Source: Myxococcales bacterium
GTDB taxonomy: Bacteria > Myxococcota_A > Polyangia > Polyangiales > Houyiibacteriaceae
Reading direction: 5' to 3'
Length of the DNA stretch: 64,000 nucleotides
Assembly (NCBI GenBank): GCA_029863605.1
Contig: JAOTVB010000007.1
Span: forward strand, 124,001 to 188,000
Shown here: one piece after another, positions 8,196 through 17,195 of the stretch
Layout of the letters: each line of letters starts with the position of its first letter
How positions within the stretch are numbered: position 1 is the first letter of the stretch
The notes under the pieces: model-generated
What the model was told of the DNA's origin: nothing
Seen by the model: only the letters and a program-made list of their open reading frames with translations
Databases searched by the model: none
Program-made: the position numbers and the translations under genes

Positions 8196-9350
8196 CTAAT
8201 CGCTCAGAATCGGAAGGCCGAGCAAAGCGCGTCCTGTCCATGAGCGAAGCGTGTCGGTTGCCGGCGCCATGATATGCGATGCTTGAACATCTCGAAGCAT
8301 TCGATGAAGCGTCGAACCATCGCGATACCCTCGTCCACCGCTGAGGGTCATCGCTTCTCCGACGACACCGACGGCACACTCCGCCACTTCGGCCTTGGCT
8401 GAAAATAGCCCGAGCAATGCATCCGGGTCTCCTGCGTCGCCTTTGGACGTAGCGTGATAGAGCAGAGCGCGTGTTCGCTCGACGTTTGCCCAAATCGATC
8501 CCAACCGGTGCTGGATGACTTGGTTGTCGGCCAACAACGCACCGCTGTGCCGATGGCGCCGCTCCTTCACGTTCTTCCGTGCTTCATCGAGTGCAGCGCT
8601 GGCGACTCCCAAGTAAGTTCCGGCCATTGCCGCGAGGAAGTAGGGCGTGATGACGTTGAAGACGTACCATATTTGGTCTCCCTCGTTACCGAGGAGGTTC
8701 GCCTTCGGGATCTGAACGTCGTTGAGCTCCAAGGAACGCGAGGAATTCCCGCGCATCCCCATGCCGGACCACGACGGGCCCCATTGCATTCCTTTCGTGC
8801 CAGCTGGCAAGACGACACAAGAAAAGTGTCCGGGTGGCGCATCTGGGTCTGCGGACACCGTAGAGACCACGTAGGAGTTGGCGTGCCCGCCGTTCGTGAC
8901 GAAGCATTTCGTCCCGGAAAGAAGTAGGTTCGCGTTTCCGTTCAGCGAGAGTTTGGTTTGCGGATAGTAAAAATGGGTGCCCGTCCCCGGCTCGCTCAAG
9001 GCAAGCGAGGTGATGTGTTTGCCCTCGGCGATCGACCTCAACAACTGGCTGTCTTGCGTCGGGGTCGCCTTGGCGGCGATGACGGCCGTGGCGACTGCGT
9101 GCATCCCGAAACAGATCGATGTGGAAGCGCACTCGCGACCCAACTCCTCGCACACCCTCGCGAGTGCGAGCAAGCCGTGCCCCAACCCCCCTTGATCTTC
9201 GGGAATGGTCAACGCGGCGAGCCGCATGTCTTGAAGCGCGCGAATCCCAGGCTCGGGCCATCGTCGCTCTTCATCGACCGAGCGCGCTTCGGGCGCCAGG
9301 ATCTGAACGGCAACGCTGCGGGCGCGCGCAATGACAGTGTCGAGGTCCAT
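8196..9350 (-). CDS. Acyl-CoA dehydrogenase family protein
   Basis: The 384-residue flavoprotein has the acyl-CoA dehydrogenase layout: N-terminal helical domain (PEDQGGLGHGLLALARVCEE), middle beta domain (SLALSEPGTGTHF, KCFVTNGGHANSYVV, GMGMRGNSSRSLEL) and C-terminal helical domain with the GGRGYRDGSTLHRMLRDVQ stretch. It would oxidise an acyl-CoA at C2-C3 with electrons going to ETF. The ATG at 9350 follows AAGGTGG; a TTG at 9383 is possible. The gene is followed after 8 bp by the hybrid sensor kinase on the same strand, an unusual pairing. The expected catalytic Glu cannot be pinned to one residue by eye. The family also includes non-CoA substrates, so specificity is open. Confidence 0.9.
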   Translation of the reverse strand: MDLDTVIARARSVAVQILAPEARSVDEERRWPEPGIRALQDMRLAALTIPEDQGGLGHGLLALARVCEELGRECASTSICFGMHAVATAVIAAKATPTQDSQLLRSIAEGKHITSLALSEPGTGTHFYYPQTKLSLNGNANLLLSGTKCFVTNGGHANSYVVSTVSADPDAPPGHFSCVVLPAGTKGMQWGPSWSGMGMRGNSSRSLELNDVQIPKANLLGNEGDQIWYVFNVITPYFLAAMAGTYLGVASAALDEARKNVKERRHRHSGALLADNQVIQHRLGSIWANVERTRALLYHATSKGDAGDPDALLGLFSAKAEVAECAVGVVGEAMTLSGGRGYRDGSTLHRMLRDVQASHIMAPATDTLRSWTGRALLGLPILSD

Positions 9351-9422
9351 GACGGCCACCTTCTTCGATCGGGCGAATGACAAGCATCGGCTGAAACCAG
9401 CCAGCGAGTCAACCGTCTCGTG

Positions 9423-11030
9423 TCAGCCCCGGTGGGCAGGGCGGAGAGGTTTGAGCACCCAGTACAGCATGGCCAGTTGAGCCACGCCGTACAGAGCGAT
9501 GGTGACGACAGGATTGGGAGCGGGGGGCACGCTGCTGATGAAGGCCCAGCTGATGCCAAACCCCAAGAGGGCCTTGGTGGTGTCGACGCGGTCGAGCTGC
9601 AGCGTCATGAGCCACAAAACGGGGGCGACGCCGTAGATCGGCACCAAAGGGCTCCGCAGGGACGCGAGGATCAGGAGCGAGAGCCAGATCTGCACGCGAC
9701 CGACGCGATCCACGTCGAGGCGGGCCGCGAACCAGGTCGCGGCCAAGATGAGCAGGGTGTAAACCGTGGAAGCGGGGCCCAGCAGCGTATCGCCGCCCTG
9801 TATCCCGAGCAAATCCAGTTTCCATACGCTGCCCGGAACAGACAAGTTGGTGGTGATCACCAGGGTGTCGGTGACGAACGAGAACGCTTCGCCGGACAAC
9901 AGCCGCGGCAGCAGGAAGCTGAAGAACTGCACGAAGGGCTCGGTTCCCGTCACGGCCACGCTCAGCAAGGCAAACACGACGGAAAACGCTCCCGTCCAGG
10001 CGAGGTCACGCCAGCGCCTTCGTAGCAACAAGTAAAGCACCAAGATCCCAGGGAAGAGCTTGGACGCCACCCCTCCGGCCAACAGCAGACCGCCAAGGGC
10101 GGGACGTTTGGTCTCGAAAGCCAGCATCCCGGCCATGGCCGTCCATATGGTGAACAGGTGAATTTGACCAAACTGGAAGTTGAACAGCGTGGGCATGCTC
10201 GCGAGCACCAAGGGCAACATCCACAGTGCCCACGCCCCCGTGGAGCCCCCGATCCAGCGCGCGAGCAACACGGCGAAGGCGGCGAACATCAGGATTTGGA
10301 GTGCAAACCACACCGAGCGTATGACGAGATAGTCGTTGCTCAGCGCGAGCCACAGCCGGGGAAGCAACAAGAACGGCGGCGGGTAATGAAAGGAATCGTC
10401 GAGGTACGATTGAAGGCTGACCACTGACGTCTCGATGTCTTGAGCCTCGGTAAGCCCGAAGTTGGGGTAGTGCGTGGTGTCGTAAAGGTTGGGATCGTTC
10501 TGGCGTGTGAGATCGGCAGCATGCACATACGACGCCATGCACATGTGCGTCACCGTGAACTGCACCGGCGGAAACGTGGAACACCAGGTCATGTCCCGAT
10601 CCGCCATGAACACGCTCAACCTCGAGACCTGAACCAACATCACCAGCGCCAGCACCACCCAAGCGATGGTCTTGCCCCGGGAGCGTTGCCAGGCGCCATC
10701 CATGGAGTGCGGCAACGCGAGCTCGATGCGCTTGGCCAAAGTGCTCAGCAACACGCCCACCAGCAGCAGTAGAGGCAAGAAGCCCCACGGCAGCAGGCCG
10801 GCTGCAGCCATTCCGCCACCCGTGATGCCGGCCACCGCGCCTCCAACGATCCACGACGGCTTCAGCCAGTGCGCCACACCCGCCGCGATCACCGGCAGCA
10901 CCAACGCGACCGCCGCGGATGAGATCGGCGGCCCCACCGAAGAAGCCTGCAGCGTAGCCAGCGCGTGCGCGCCTACCACGCTAACCGGTGTGGCTACGGC
11001 AACGGCGACGCCTCGACGTTCCCAGGTCAT
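9423..11030 (-). CDS. GT87 / DUF2029-type polytopic membrane glycosyltransferase
   Basis: The 535-residue protein is almost wholly hydrophobic with about 10-12 membrane segments, plus an extracytoplasmic loop near residues 145-215 containing DPNLYDTTHYPNFG and the HYPPPFLLLPRLWL motif. The segment ASKLFPGILVLYLLLRRRWRDL is characteristic of polyprenyl-phosphate-mannose dependent alpha-mannosyltransferases (GT87). These transfer a sugar from a lipid carrier to an envelope glycan on the outer side of the inner membrane. The start ATG at 11030 is the first in frame after signal-like hydrophobic sequence. It lies 76 bp downstream of the STAS-like gene on the same strand. The sugar donor and acceptor are unknown. 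Confidence 0.85.
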   Translation of the reverse strand: MTWERRGVAVAVATPVSVVGAHALATLQASSVGPPISSAAVALVLPVIAAGVAHWLKPSWIVGGAVAGITGGGMAAAGLLPWGFLPLLLLVGVLLSTLAKRIELALPHSMDGAWQRSRGKTIAWVVLALVMLVQVSRLSVFMADRDMTWCSTFPPVQFTVTHMCMASYVHAADLTRQNDPNLYDTTHYPNFGLTEAQDIETSVVSLQSYLDDSFHYPPPFLLLPRLWLALSNDYLVIRSVWFALQILMFAAFAVLLARWIGGSTGAWALWMLPLVLASMPTLFNFQFGQIHLFTIWTAMAGMLAFETKRPALGGLLLAGGVASKLFPGILVLYLLLRRRWRDLAWTGAFSVVFALLSVAVTGTEPFVQFFSFLLPRLLSGEAFSFVTDTLVITTNLSVPGSVWKLDLLGIQGGDTLLGPASTVYTLLILAATWFAARLDVDRVGRVQIWLSLLILASLRSPLVPIYGVAPVLWLMTLQLDRVDTTKALLGFGISWAFISSVPPAPNPVVTIALYGVAQLAMLYWVLKPLRPAHRG

Positions 11031-11106
11031 GGCCCCCGAAGGAGTATCACATCCGTCGCGGTCGGCCGACCGAGCCGCAGCGTTGTTTGGGTGGTCGCTC
11101 TCAGGC

Positions 11107-11529
11107 TCAGCCTGTTTTCGCGCTCGGGTAGAGCTCGTTGTCCAACGAAAAAAGCCAAGCTTCAGCGTCGGCCAGGTTCGAAAACACCTTCATCGGGGCG
11201 GGGGGGCGCATCAACCAAAGGACGGCAGTCACTACGCCTGCCATGAGCTTCGAATTGGTCAGGACCGCGTAGCCGATGACGAGCTTGCGGGCCGTCGGTG
11301 AATGCAGTTTGGCCCACTGGACAAAACGGCGACGTCGGCCGGCGTCCATGCGTTGGACGCCCCTCAAATCATGAACGAAGAAGGCACGCTCATCCCTCTC
11401 GCTGAATCGATGGAACTCCTCGTAGAAGGTGTCCTGGTCGATCGACTCCGGGTCCCTGCCACCAGGCGACGGGATGATCACAAGCGGCCAACGGGTCTCG
11501 TCGAACCGATACTGAAAGGTGTCGCTCAC
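11107..11529 (-). CDS. STAS / SpoIIAA-like domain protein
   Basis: A small soluble protein (140 residues from GTG 11529; a TTG at 11553 would add 8). It has the alternating pattern of STAS-like folds: WPLVIIPSPGG, AFFVHDLRGVQRMDAGRRRRFVQW, ARKLVIGYAVLTNS and a C-terminal PMKVFSNLADAEAWLF helix start. Proteins of this shape in Myxococcota are often called STAS/SEC14 or SpoIIAA-like; they probably bind lipid or a partner protein. The central hydrophobic AGVVTAVLWLM segment is part of the fold rather than a clear membrane helix. Divergent from the crotonase gene and upstream of the GT87-like gene. Function unknown; start uncertain. Confidence 0.65.
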   Translation of the reverse strand: MSDTFQYRFDETRWPLVIIPSPGGRDPESIDQDTFYEEFHRFSERDERAFFVHDLRGVQRMDAGRRRRFVQWAKLHSPTARKLVIGYAVLTNSKLMAGVVTAVLWLMRPPAPMKVFSNLADAEAWLFSLDNELYPSAKTG

Positions 11530-11699
11530 ATCGCCATCCGCACCGCGCGACAACCTCGAGCCGCGCTACTCTCAGTATGTCGAATCGGGGCGAGGGAGCC
11601 AAATGTGGCGAGCCCGCCGTCGTTTTTCGATTTGGGCTTCGGGGTATTTCTCAATCCATGCCACGAAATCGCGTATCCTGCCTCACGAGGAGAAGACCC

Positions 11700-12464
11700 A
11701 TGGGCGTTACCTTTGAAACGAACGGACACATCGCCAGCATCACCCTCGATCGACCCGAGGCACGCAATGCCATCAACGGCGAAATGGCCAGTGGCATTGA
11801 AAGCGCGCTCGACAGATACGAGGAAGATGACGCCTTGTGGGCAGCCATTTTGAAAGCGAATGGCCCGGTCTTTTGCGCGGGCGCCGACTTGAAGGAAATT
11901 GCGGCTGGTAATGTCGTCTCGCTCAGCACCAAGAAAGGCGGCTTTGCCGGCATCACCAAGCGCGAACGGACGAAGCCGGTGATCGCGGCAGTTACTGGCA
12001 GCGCGCTTGCAGGCGGCACCGAGATCGCGCTCGCATGCGACATGATCATTTGCTCCGACAAAACGATGTTTGGTTTGCCAGAAGTAAAACGCTCTCTGGT
12101 GGCCGCTGCCGGTGGCTTGTTCCGTCTGCCCCGTGCGATTGGCATGGCCCCCGCGCTCGAAGTGATCATGACCGGCGATCCGCTGTCCGCCCAACGGGCC
12201 TATGAGCTGGGCATGGTTAACAAGGTCGTTCCCGAGGCCCAGGTGGTGGAAGAAGCACTGAAGCTCGCCGATCGGGTGGCAACCAATGCGCCCTTGGCCG
12301 TGCAGGCAAGCCGTCGCGTTGCCGTCCGCGCCTTCATCGATGAAGACGACGCCCTGTGGCGCGTCGGCTACGAGGCGACCGCTCAGATCATGAACACCGA
12401 GGACTTCAAAGAAGGCCCCCGTGCGTTCATCGAAAAACGCCCACCCAACTGGCAGGGGAAATAG
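11700..12464 (+). CDS. Enoyl-CoA hydratase / crotonase family protein
   Basis: The 254-residue protein has the crotonase fold throughout: ITLDRPEARNAING at the N-terminus, the oxyanion-hole segment VFCAGADLKEIAAG and AGGTEIALACDMIICSDKTMFGLPEVKRSL, then the C-terminal trimer helices. The Glu in GLPEVKR matches the position of a catalytic Glu of hydratases, so hydration of 2-enoyl-CoA in beta-oxidation is likely, although isomerases share the scaffold. The start is fixed by GAGGAGA eight bases before ATG 11700; upstream codons in the frame lack family similarity. It stands alone, divergent from the STAS-like gene and convergent with the GH106-like lipoprotein gene. Confidence 0.93.
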   Translation: MGVTFETNGHIASITLDRPEARNAINGEMASGIESALDRYEEDDALWAAILKANGPVFCAGADLKEIAAGNVVSLSTKKGGFAGITKRERTKPVIAAVTGSALAGGTEIALACDMIICSDKTMFGLPEVKRSLVAAAGGLFRLPRAIGMAPALEVIMTGDPLSAQRAYELGMVNKVVPEAQVVEEALKLADRVATNAPLAVQASRRVAVRAFIDEDDALWRVGYEATAQIMNTEDFKEGPRAFIEKRPPNWQGK

Positions 12465-12485
12465 CCTGGATCCGAGGACGGTCGC

Positions 12486-14816
12486 CTATCTCGCGAGCGA
12501 AAGCACGACACTGCGTGCGCCTGGTAACGTTACCGTCAGCACGTCGCCATCGAGGTTCGTTTCCAAGGCTTGACCGGTGTCCGGGTCCAACAGGCGCGCG
12601 TCTGCAAACTGCCCCTCGATGCGAAATTGATCGGTCTGCTGCTGATAGCTTTCGTTGAAGAGGAAGTAGAGATCGCCGCCGACCACTTGGCGACGCGCCA
12701 CCGACATTCGGAACCCGTCTGAGCTGAGCGGGCCGAGCGATGGGAGCACGCCGGTATCCGTGATCGCGGCTGGGATTTCGTTCGCCGACGACACCATCCC
12801 GATGTCGGACTGCAAGCGATCCACGAGCGCTGCGACCATCGCGTCGCGGGAGTCCGCATCGACCAAGCCATCGGCGCGCTCTGGGAGATTCCCCATCCAA
12901 ACTACCGCGACTCCAGCGTCGGCCGCGTCGAGAACCGCCCGAAGGACTTCTGGGTCTATTGCATCGACGTTCTCGACGACGAGAGCACGAAAAGAGGCCG
13001 CACCGGCTCGTAGCTCACCTCCATCGCTGGTGGACGCCGCTAGCGCCGAACGGCTCAGGCGCGCATACGAAAAGCCCGCCCGTCTCAGCGCCATGCTGAT
13101 CTCCGATTCGAATGCCCTAGGCTCGACACCAAAGTTCGGGAAATTCTCTGCCTCCCACTCAGGGTAGAGCCAAGCCACCTCGGCCGCCGCCGCGCCGCGG
13201 CTCATCGCGTAGCTGAGCCTCGCCACCATGCGGTTGAGAGATGGAAGTGCGGCCCAGATCGCGGCATCCGGGTGGATGTCGAACGTGAGGTCGAGCGGCC
13301 CCGTAGAGAACGCGCTGTCCTCGAGCGGATGAAAAGGAAACCAGCGCTGCCCGTCTTGGTGAAGGTAGGGATACGCGTGACCGTGATACATCAGCCGATT
13401 GACACCGGCACTGAACGCTCGCCCCATGAGCAGTCGCGCCTCATCCTCGGTCAACTCGAGCGTCCCAACCGTGGGAAACGTTTCGCTGCTCACGAAGCGC
13501 TTGCCCCCCACGTGCGCGGCCGACGCCGCCAGACGGAGGAAGTCGTAGGAACCGCCACCGTAGAGCCCCTCGGACTCCGGGACGTCGGCCATGCCGTAAG
13601 CGTCGAGGACGTCGGCGTATCCACCATGGGCTTGCAGTCGAAAGTCTATGCCTCTGTTTTGCAGCCACGCACGGAGGGGGACGATGAGCTCTTCGACGAA
13701 CAAGGTGCCACGAAACGTCTCGTAGTCTTCTCGTGCTCGGAGACCGCGCTCATCCGTTGCCCGATAGCGCGGGGACCCGGTACCGAATAGCGTCGCGTAT
13801 TCGGACTCGCCTCCTTCCAAGAACAAGAAGGGGAGCATCGGCGCGACGTCGTAGCCAAGGGTAGACTCGAACTTCGCGCCGAACGCCGTCGTCCAAGGCA
13901 GCTCTCCGACGAGCTCGAAACTGTCGACGAAAACCGCGCGTGGAGAGCAATCGGAAACCGCATCGATCCACGCCCCAAACTCGCGATCGACGAAGGCCTC
14001 GACGCCTCTGCGATCGAGGTGGTCGATGATTCGCGCTCCCTCGATCGGTCCCGGATACGCATTGCCTACTGGAAAATGTTGCGTTCGATTCTCATAGATC
14101 GCAAAGACGCGGTGCGTGCCCTCGGGGACCTCCCACGACAACGTGCCGGCCTCCACGCTCGGCCCCAAATCGACGACATTCCCGAGAATGGCGGGCGAGC
14201 TCTCAGGCTCCTCGAGCACTTCGGCCGCAAGGACCGACATCACAGTGGCGTTTTCGTCGAAGCCGGCGATTGCTGGAAGGATGCTGTTCGTGGCGTCGAC
14301 CCAAGCAGGGGGCTCCGCCTCGGGCAACGGACCTCGGTAACTCAGTGGTCCCGTGAGCGTGAGCTCGGCTGCTACCAATTGACGCGCGCCGTCCTCGTCG
14401 ATGCCTGCGCCTCCCGTGGACCATCCGCTTCCGAGCGTGAGGTCCCAGGAGAGTCCGAGCTCCCGCGCGGTACATGCAGCGGTGCGTAGCCGCTCCAAGA
14501 ACGAAGCATCGCCGACGGTACGGATGCGAGAGTCGCTACTCAGATCAGCATTCGTGACGGCCGACATGAACGGCTGAATCTCGACTGCGCTGTAGCCCAG
14601 CTCCGCAAACTGGCTCAACTGCTCGCGCAGCGTAACGTCATCTACGGCCCCCCCGGGCCACCACCACCGCGCCTGCGGACCAAACTCGAGTGGGGGGTCG
14701 GCAAATACCGCGGCTGAGAATACGTCGTCGTCGACGCTGCCTGGGCTCTCCCCGTCACTGCACCCCAAGGCTAAAACGATCGCGCTCACCGCAGAGAAGA
14801 CTCGAAGCATGCCCAT
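12486..14816 (-). CDS. GH106-like glycoside hydrolase lipoprotein
   Basis: A 776-residue lipoprotein starting at ATG 14816 with signal ending VLALGC. Right after the linker it has PPLEFGPQARWWWPGGAVDD and GYSAVEIQPFM, the N-terminal signature of GH106 alpha-L-rhamnosidase-like enzymes; a long (beta/alpha)-barrel region follows (SFELVGELPWTTAF, DFRLQAHGGYADV) and a beta-rich C-terminal domain. It would act on a plant or algal glycan or pectin side chain at the cell surface or in the periplasm. Catalytic acids cannot be assigned with certainty by eye. Convergent with the crotonase gene; the malic enzyme gene lies upstream on the same strand. The family call comes from the N-terminal motif, so an uncharacterised relative is possible. 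Confidence 0.75.
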   Translation of the reverse strand: MGMLRVFSAVSAIVLALGCSDGESPGSVDDDVFSAAVFADPPLEFGPQARWWWPGGAVDDVTLREQLSQFAELGYSAVEIQPFMSAVTNADLSSDSRIRTVGDASFLERLRTAACTARELGLSWDLTLGSGWSTGGAGIDEDGARQLVAAELTLTGPLSYRGPLPEAEPPAWVDATNSILPAIAGFDENATVMSVLAAEVLEEPESSPAILGNVVDLGPSVEAGTLSWEVPEGTHRVFAIYENRTQHFPVGNAYPGPIEGARIIDHLDRRGVEAFVDREFGAWIDAVSDCSPRAVFVDSFELVGELPWTTAFGAKFESTLGYDVAPMLPFLFLEGGESEYATLFGTGSPRYRATDERGLRAREDYETFRGTLFVEELIVPLRAWLQNRGIDFRLQAHGGYADVLDAYGMADVPESEGLYGGGSYDFLRLAASAAHVGGKRFVSSETFPTVGTLELTEDEARLLMGRAFSAGVNRLMYHGHAYPYLHQDGQRWFPFHPLEDSAFSTGPLDLTFDIHPDAAIWAALPSLNRMVARLSYAMSRGAAAAEVAWLYPEWEAENFPNFGVEPRAFESEISMALRRAGFSYARLSRSALAASTSDGGELRAGAASFRALVVENVDAIDPEVLRAVLDAADAGVAVVWMGNLPERADGLVDADSRDAMVAALVDRLQSDIGMVSSANEIPAAITDTGVLPSLGPLSSDGFRMSVARRQVVGGDLYFLFNESYQQQTDQFRIEGQFADARLLDPDTGQALETNLDGDVLTVTLPGARSVVLSLAR

Positions 14817-14877
14817 CTCGTAGCAGCCACCGTAGAACACCTCACCCCGTCATGCGACCCAGACGGGTGACCTCCCG

Positions 14878-16590
14878 CTAGCGCTCGGCGAGGATCGGGA
14901 TGTAGCTCGGGTACCAGACCGCGCTGCGGATGGTTGCCTCGATCTCGTCGTCGGGGATCACTCGCCCGAGATGCGCCTCGCGTGCCGAGCGCACGACGGC
15001 ACACGCGATGTTGAAGCTCACTTCGCGCAGATCGTCCACGCTAGGGAAGATGGCGCCGAGCGCCAGGCGCTGTTCAGTTACGCAGCTCGCCAGCGTCTGC
15101 GCAGCGATCAAGAACATTTCGTCGTTGATTTCCCGTGTATTCGAGACGATGGCGCCCAGGCCAACCCCCGGGAAGATGAAGACGTTGTTGCTCTGCCCGA
15201 TCACGTGACGCTTGCCTTCGTAGGTCACGTCATCGTACGGGCTGCCGGTGGCCACCAGCGCCCGGCCGCCGGTCCATTCGAGGGCGTCTCTTGGAGTGCA
15301 CTCTGACTTCGAGGTCGGATTGGAGAGTGGCAGGATTAGGGGGCGGTCGACGTGCTTCGCCATCTCCTCGATCATTTCCCGGGTGAAGGCGCCCGGCTGG
15401 GCCGTCGCGCCGATGAGGATGGTCGGCTTGAACGCGCGAATCATCTCCACCGGGGTTGTGTCGGAGGACTGCGCGATCCCGTAGTGCTCGAGGCTCTCCT
15501 TGCTGAGCGCGAATTCCTGTTTGAAGGGCTCCTTGATCTCACGCTCGGCGTGCAGCAGACCCTTCGAGTCGAACGCAGCGATTGCGCGCTCGATCTCGTG
15601 TTCGGTGGCTCCGGCCTGGCGCATGGCAGCCGACGCCAACCGGGCAATGCCGATGCACGCGCCACCCGCTCCAATGAAGAGAATCCGCTGGTCCCGGATC
15701 GTCTGGCCCGTGATCCGAAGCGCCGCAAAGATGCCGCCTAGCGCCACCGCGGCGGTGCCCTGGATGTCGTCGTTGAAGCTCGCCACGCGCTTCTGGTAGC
15801 GCTCGAGAAGCGGGAACGAGTGCGTCTTCGCGAAGTCCTCCCATTGGATGATGGCGCGGGGAAACACGTCACGCACCGCCTGCACGAAGCGCTCGACGAA
15901 GTCGAAGTACGCCTGGCCGGTCAGCCGGCGCCCTCGATGTCCATTGTAGAGCGGGTCGTTCAGCAGCTCCTGATTGTTGGTGCCCACATCGAGGCTCACT
16001 GGAAGGCACTTGGACGGATGAATGCCAGCGCCCGCCACGTAAAGCGCCAGCTTGCCGACCGGAATCCCCATGCCACCGGCACCGAGGTCGCCTAGCCCCA
16101 GGATGCGCTCGTTGTCGGTGACTACGAACAGCCGTATGTCGTGGAAGGGCGCGCTCTCCAGGATCTCATGCACGTGCTCGATGTTGCTCGGCGTGATCCA
16201 GATACCGCGCGCTGAACGAAGAATGTGACTGAATTGCTCGCAGGCCAACCCGACTGTCGGCGTATAAACGATCGGCAGCAGCTCCGGGAGGTTCTCGACG
16301 AGCACCCGATAGAAGAGCACCTCGTTCAGGTCTTGCAGGCTCGTGAGCCCGATGTACTTCTCGAGGTCGGTCGACTTGGCGCGGATGTGCTCCAGCTCTA
16401 GCTCGACCTGCTGCTCGATTTCGAGCACCTGTTCCGGCAGTAGACCGTCGAGGCCGAGCTCTCCGCGCTCCTCTTTCGTGTAGGCCAGCCCTTTGTTCGT
16501 GGATGGGTTCTTGAGCAGCCAGACTCCCCGCTTGCGAGTCTCGATGCGTTCTTCCCCGCCGAGCTTTTGATCGTAGGTCTCGCCCTTCAC
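14878..16590 (-). CDS. maeA: NAD-dependent malic enzyme
   Basis: Oxidative decarboxylation of malate to pyruvate. The protein carries the malic-enzyme signature in order: LPIVYTPTVGLACEQF, RGIWITP, LGLGDLGAGGMGIPVGK, LPVSLDVGTNN, WEDFAKTHSFPLLERY, ASFNDDIQGTAAVALGG (metal ligands) and the Rossmann motif ILFIGAGGACIGIARL. The size (570 residues) matches large NAD-type enzymes. A GTG at 16590 has AGGAGG six bases upstream and gives an N-terminus of normal length; the longest frame starts with TTG at 16650 without a ribosome site. Divergent from the Tyr-rich lipoprotein gene with a 225-bp shared upstream region. Cofactor preference is inferred from overall similarity to MaeA. Confidence 0.93.
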   Translation of the reverse strand: MKGETYDQKLGGEERIETRKRGVWLLKNPSTNKGLAYTKEERGELGLDGLLPEQVLEIEQQVELELEHIRAKSTDLEKYIGLTSLQDLNEVLFYRVLVENLPELLPIVYTPTVGLACEQFSHILRSARGIWITPSNIEHVHEILESAPFHDIRLFVVTDNERILGLGDLGAGGMGIPVGKLALYVAGAGIHPSKCLPVSLDVGTNNQELLNDPLYNGHRGRRLTGQAYFDFVERFVQAVRDVFPRAIIQWEDFAKTHSFPLLERYQKRVASFNDDIQGTAAVALGGIFAALRITGQTIRDQRILFIGAGGACIGIARLASAAMRQAGATEHEIERAIAAFDSKGLLHAEREIKEPFKQEFALSKESLEHYGIAQSSDTTPVEMIRAFKPTILIGATAQPGAFTREMIEEMAKHVDRPLILPLSNPTSKSECTPRDALEWTGGRALVATGSPYDDVTYEGKRHVIGQSNNVFIFPGVGLGAIVSNTREINDEMFLIAAQTLASCVTEQRLALGAIFPSVDDLREVSFNIACAVVRSAREAHLGRVIPDDEIEATIRSAVWYPSYIPILAER

Positions 16591-16815
16591 TGCAGGCCTC
16601 CTGATGTCGGGCTTAGCGTAGAAGCTGTCCCGGTCGATCGGAAGAGCCAAGATTGGCTAAAAAGGGTCGAATCAGTCCCTTCGCCCCAAGAACTGCCTCG
16701 TGGACGCGGCGCCCTTAATCCAAACGCTCCATCCAGACGTAGCCCAGACGTGACAACACTCGCGGACCTCAGACCCGCGGAACCGATTGAATAGAAAGAC
16801 GGAGAGGAGTTCAGC

Positions 16816-17151
16816 ATGTTTCAACCAAAAAAGACGATCCCAAAGCTTGCTCTTGGTGCCCTCGCTCTCACCGGCTGCGGTGATCCGGGCGTCGCTGGGC
16901 CTGACAGCCAGAGGCAGTGCCTTAACGAAAAGACCGTGGCGGGCTACGGCGACTTCTACGGTGACTACTACGGCGGCGAGGGATACGGCGATCTAAACGG
17001 CTACGCAGACGGCTGCGCCAACGGGGACAGCTACTACGGCGGCTACTATGGCGGCGGCTCCGGGGATGGCACGGTTCTCCCCGATAACGACCCCAATCCG
17101 ACCAACGATCCGTTCTTGTCGGGCGGCGATAGCTTCTACAACGGCTACTGA
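16816..17151 (+). CDS. Small tyrosine/glycine-rich lipoprotein
   Basis: The 111-residue precursor has a lipoprotein signal ending LALTGC (lipid Cys at 21) after a strong GGAGAGGAG ribosome site. The 91-residue mature part contains 12 tyrosines, mostly next to Gly and Asp (GYGDFYGDYYGGEGYGDLNG, DSYYGGYYGGGSGDG), three cysteines counting the lipidated one, and an Asn/Asp/Pro-rich tail. It looks disordered or repetitive, with no enzyme motif. It lies 44 bp upstream of a sulfotransferase-like gene on the same strand, so the two are probably co-expressed. Tyr residues beside acidic residues are the type of site modified by tyrosylprotein sulfotransferases; see the findings. Function otherwise unknown. 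Confidence 0.7.
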   Translation: MFQPKKTIPKLALGALALTGCGDPGVAGPDSQRQCLNEKTVAGYGDFYGDYYGGEGYGDLNGYADGCANGDSYYGGYYGGGSGDGTVLPDNDPNPTNDPFLSGGDSFYNGY

Positions 17152-17195
17152 TCCCTACGGCATTGGATGACAGCGAAGAGCCACGGAGGATTCAG

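Noticed and set aside
8188-8493. N-terminal extension of the sensor kinase to 8493
   Set aside because: Arg/Ser-rich antisense-type sequence lying over the end of the acyl-CoA dehydrogenase gene, while GTG 8187 has AGGAGG.
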